Assembly: GCA_963920525.1 (NCBI GenBank)
Contig: OY986435.1
Coordinates: 174,205,327-174,269,326, forward strand
Source: Dichetophora obliterata
Lineage: Eukaryota; Arthropoda; Insecta; Diptera; Sciomyzidae
Direction of reading: 5' to 3'
DNA length: 64,000 nucleotides
Part shown: positions 61,751-64,000 of the stretch, one piece after another
How the letters are laid out: each line of letters opens with the position of its first letter
Numbering within the stretch: position 1 is the stretch's first letter
The notes under the pieces: model-generated
Told to the model about the DNA's origin: nothing
Database searches by the model: none
Seen by the model: the letters and a program-made list of their open reading frames with translations, nothing else
Made by a program: the position numbers and the translations under genes

Positions 61751-61845
61751 TTTTTGAAAGCACGTTGAGTTTTCACTATTGACTTGTTTTGTTGAATGTA
61801 AATTTCAACAATTTTAGAGCGTTCGCGTGGCGTGTACTGTTCCAT
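61747..61845 (-). pseudogene. Mariner-type transposase, N-terminal DNA-binding piece
   Basis: MEQYTPRERSKIVEIYIQQN then KSIVKTQRAFKK is the first helix-turn-helix part of a mariner-type transposase. It runs into a TGA at the junction with the catalytic half; the segment between (second HTH and linker) is deleted. An ATG nine bases upstream (61854) is an alternative start. Confidence 0.85.
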
Positions 61846-61961
61846 TGTAAACATTTGCTTGGAATGACGCTTCAAACGCGGTATGTCATTAGTCGATTTG
61901 GCATCACTGCGGAAAGTTACAGTGTTGCCAGATGGGCGCTTCGAATATTGGGAGCCCTGTA

Positions 61962-63092
61962 TGTTTAGTAAATTTTTCGTAGGCTTTTTGTTTTAGTAAA
62001 AATGTAAGGCAGATAATGAGAAAATGGTTGAGCCAAAGAAAGGACAATATATTAAAAGTACCTAATTACTTAATTACCCAGTTAAACTGCAATGAAATTT
62101 AAGTAATGTAACGCTAGTAACGTAATGCCAGATCAAAAAGCCTAATAATAAAAAAACCAGAAAAGATTTTTAAATTTAATCACCTGGAAAATAAACTTAT
62201 GTTATTTCAAGCTCTTCTAATAAAAGTTGTATACAAAAAGTCATTCAAGTCGAAAGTCACTTTTGTTTTTTGTAACGCAGCGCCTGCACTTATTTTTGCT
62301 TATATCTTTATATTCTAAGGGCCTATTGTTGTCATTGTTTTTACTTAATTTAGTTTTAGCCACTTAATTACTACGCAAATATAAAAAGGCTTTGTTGAAA
62401 AATAGACATTTTCATTCCTTTTTTTAAATATTTCTTCATACAAATCATATGTAACGCCTGTTTGGAAATGCCCATATATTCTTGAAGTAGAAAATTTTTA
62501 AAAAGAATTTGAATTCTTACAGAACTTTTCTGAAACAGAAAACTGAATTATACAATTATGAAGTATACAATTAACAATACGAAAATGATGGGTAAACTCT
62601 AAAACTATAAGAGCTTAATTTGGCAAAATTAGTTTTTATCTCAGGTTTTTTTTAATCTTGCCTTCTAACGATAGATAACGGTAGATTTCGCTGAAATAAG
62701 TTTAATTCATTACCAAAATAAAGCTAAGTATAATAATTTCAAGTATTTAAACTGTAAGAGATAGAGCAAAACGCTTTTCGATCCAACCTTTACCCGTTTT
62801 AAGGATAATGTAGCTATTTATTAGTTTGCTTTCTCAGAGGAGATGCAATTTGTATGTAGCACTTCTACAAAAAGTGTGCGTTTAAATTGTTTTATTGAAA
62901 AATGAAACTGTTAATTTGTAAATCTTATTCTTCGATACAAAATGATAATTCCACAGACGAGTCAGAGCCGGCGTATTGGAATGTATATAAATTTTTGTAT
63001 AGTTTTTTCCTTTTTGTTGATGTGGGCGTTTCGATAATAGCCATTTTTGAAGTGAAAAGCTCTTTAGGCGCGTTGAATGATTTTGGTAGAGG
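61962..63092. other. No recognisable feature
   Basis: AT-rich sequence. A 64-aa frame at 62902-63096 has a hydrophobic stretch (FLYSFFLFVDVGVSIIAIF) but no context; I do not call it. Confidence 0.4.
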
Positions 63093-63106
63093 ATAAATCT
63101 TTGGTT

Positions 63107-63445
63107 GGTGGCGGGCGTAGCCTAGTGGGTAGAGTGCGTGGCCTCTAAGCTTAAGAACCGCGGTAGCCCAGGTTCAATTCCAGCTCAGACAGAAAGTTTT
63201 TTCAATTGAATTAATTTGTCTGTTCGGTCGTCACCTCTCTGCAGACAATGGCAAACCTCAGAGAGTAAAAATTGCCATGTAAAGCTTCTTGAGAACATAA
63301 GCCGTTCGGAGTCGGCATAAAACACGTAGGTCCAGTTCTCGGTCATTTGTGATCAAACATTTAATAACACGCACAACACAATTGATCAATAGAAGCTAGG
63401 TCATAGTCCTTCCAAGGGCTGAAATGGCCAGTTTATTTTTTTTTT
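63107..63445 (+). mobile_element. Intact tRNA-derived SINE with 14-bp target duplications
   Basis: A 339-bp element is flanked by perfect direct repeats ATAAATCTTTGGTT (63093-63106 and 63446-63459). The head has an A box (TAGCCTAGTGGGTAGAGTGC, from 63117) and B box (GGTTCAATTCC, 63171-63181), the internal RNA polymerase III promoter. The body includes CACCTCTCTGCAGACAATGG, AAGCCGTTCGGAGTCGGCAT and AAGGGCTGAAATGGCCAGTT, and it ends in a T-rich tail. The perfect duplications mean a recent insertion. Confidence 0.93.
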
Positions 63446-63459
63446 ATAAATCTTTGGTT

Positions 63460-64000
63460 TGCGTCATCGTGTTTTTCCGAGTAACTCGTCATTAATACAA
63501 ACAGCAAAGATAATAAGATAGGAAGCTTAGAAAACATAACCTCAGAAATGTGTGCATGTATTTGTGCATAAAAAAATCAACCTTGATCGTCACTCTTGTT
63601 CTTAATCGGCCGCAAGCTCACAAGGAAATCACTTGGCAACTCCTGAAATTAATGCATATAATATGTTTGTTAGTATATAAATACTTAAGTTAGGTTGCAG
63701 TAAGATGTTTGCAACCAAAACTTATTATGAATTCACTTTATATTGGTCTATATATGCTTTTAAAGAATAACATTTTCTTCAGTTGTTGTATTTGTCAACA
63801 ATTTTGAAAAATTTGCTTTTACTCAAACTCATGGTGAGATTTAAAAATGGATCGATCTTCTTCTTTTTCTGCTTTTTTTTTGCTGGAACTTCGTTTGAAA
63901 ACAAGAAAAATAATGTATGGATTGAGTGTTTTAACATTTTAATCTTTAAGTGGTGATAAAGAAATATGTTGAAAGTTCAAATAATTACATGCATGCTCTT
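63460..64000. other. No recognisable feature
   Basis: AT-rich single-copy-looking sequence to the window end. Confidence 0.4.

Larger units (their letters stand above)
61017..61959 (-). mobile_element. Mariner-type transposon with internal deletion, 943 bp
   Basis: The left end CAGGGTTGCCAATATTCGAA and inverted right end CAGGGCTCCCAATATTCGAA continue into GCGCC; both are bordered by TA (61015-61016 and 61960-61961). The inside holds a DNA-binding N-terminal piece and the catalytic half of a transposase, joined out of frame by a deletion. The expected full length is about 1.2-1.3 kb. Confidence 0.92.

Noticed and set aside
61415..61768. 117-aa plus-strand ORF
   Set aside because: Antisense shadow of the mariner-type transposase.
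1..64000. CRISPR array or bacterial operon
   Set aside because: The regular 142-bp repeats have no spacers of constant length between short repeats, and all recognisable genes are eukaryotic transposon genes.

Overview
This window looks like a transposon graveyard from a fly genome. It is AT-rich, has no bacterial-type operons and no CRISPR array or rRNA, and I could not assign a single intact host gene to it. Nearly every long open frame belongs to a mobile element: reverse transcriptases of at least four non-LTR retrotransposons, transposases of Tc1, mariner, piggyBac and hAT type, plus many non-autonomous inverted-repeat elements, tRNA-headed SINEs and tandem arrays. Segments resembling the ends and body of DINE-1/INE-1-like (Helentron) repeats, as known from Drosophila, point to a dipteran, probably a higher (schizophoran) fly. 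That assignment is an inference from memory of the repeat family.

Layout. 1-7.0 kb: short inverted-repeat elements, a locally duplicated ~0.42 kb block containing one of them, one unrecognised 128-aa C-terminal-like ORF, and two units of a ~142-bp satellite. 7.39-11.86 kb: a Tc1-like transposon split by a 5'-truncated non-LTR retrotransposon. 13.7-17.35 kb: an inverted-repeat element, a hAT fragment, and a second Tc1-like element (minus strand) split by a block holding a diverged tandem repeat. 17.4-24.65 kb: a MITE, a minus-strand RT fragment, a GC-rich island with a triplicated 28-bp motif, a 66-bp minisatellite and a heat-shock-like promoter module, then a nearly full non-LTR element with ORF1 and ORF2 remnants. 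25-30 kb: ORF remnants, two back-to-back MITEs and DINE-1-like sequence.

30.4-32.2 kb: a 1.8-kb transposon with ~235-bp terminal inverted repeats around a 178-aa ORF of a family I cannot name. This is the best candidate for something poorly described. 34.06-40.35 kb: a very large interrupted inverted repeat, into which a SINE, a MITE inside that SINE, and another MITE appear to have landed. 41.2-48.8 kb: DINE-1-like repeats, a seven-unit 142-bp satellite array, and a broken piggyBac transposase. 49.5-53.9 kb: a second copy of the SINE, a near-perfect 832-bp foldback element with Tc1-type ends, and a further MITE.

54.4-60.66 kb: an RTE-like retrotransposon broken into three parts by two later insertions, one of them an almost intact minus-strand non-LTR element. 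61.0-61.96 kb: an internally deleted mariner-type element with DD41D spacing. 63.1-63.45 kb: an intact tRNA-derived SINE with perfect 14-bp target-site duplications. No genes act together as a pathway here. What the window mainly records is an order of insertion, which can be read from what interrupts what.
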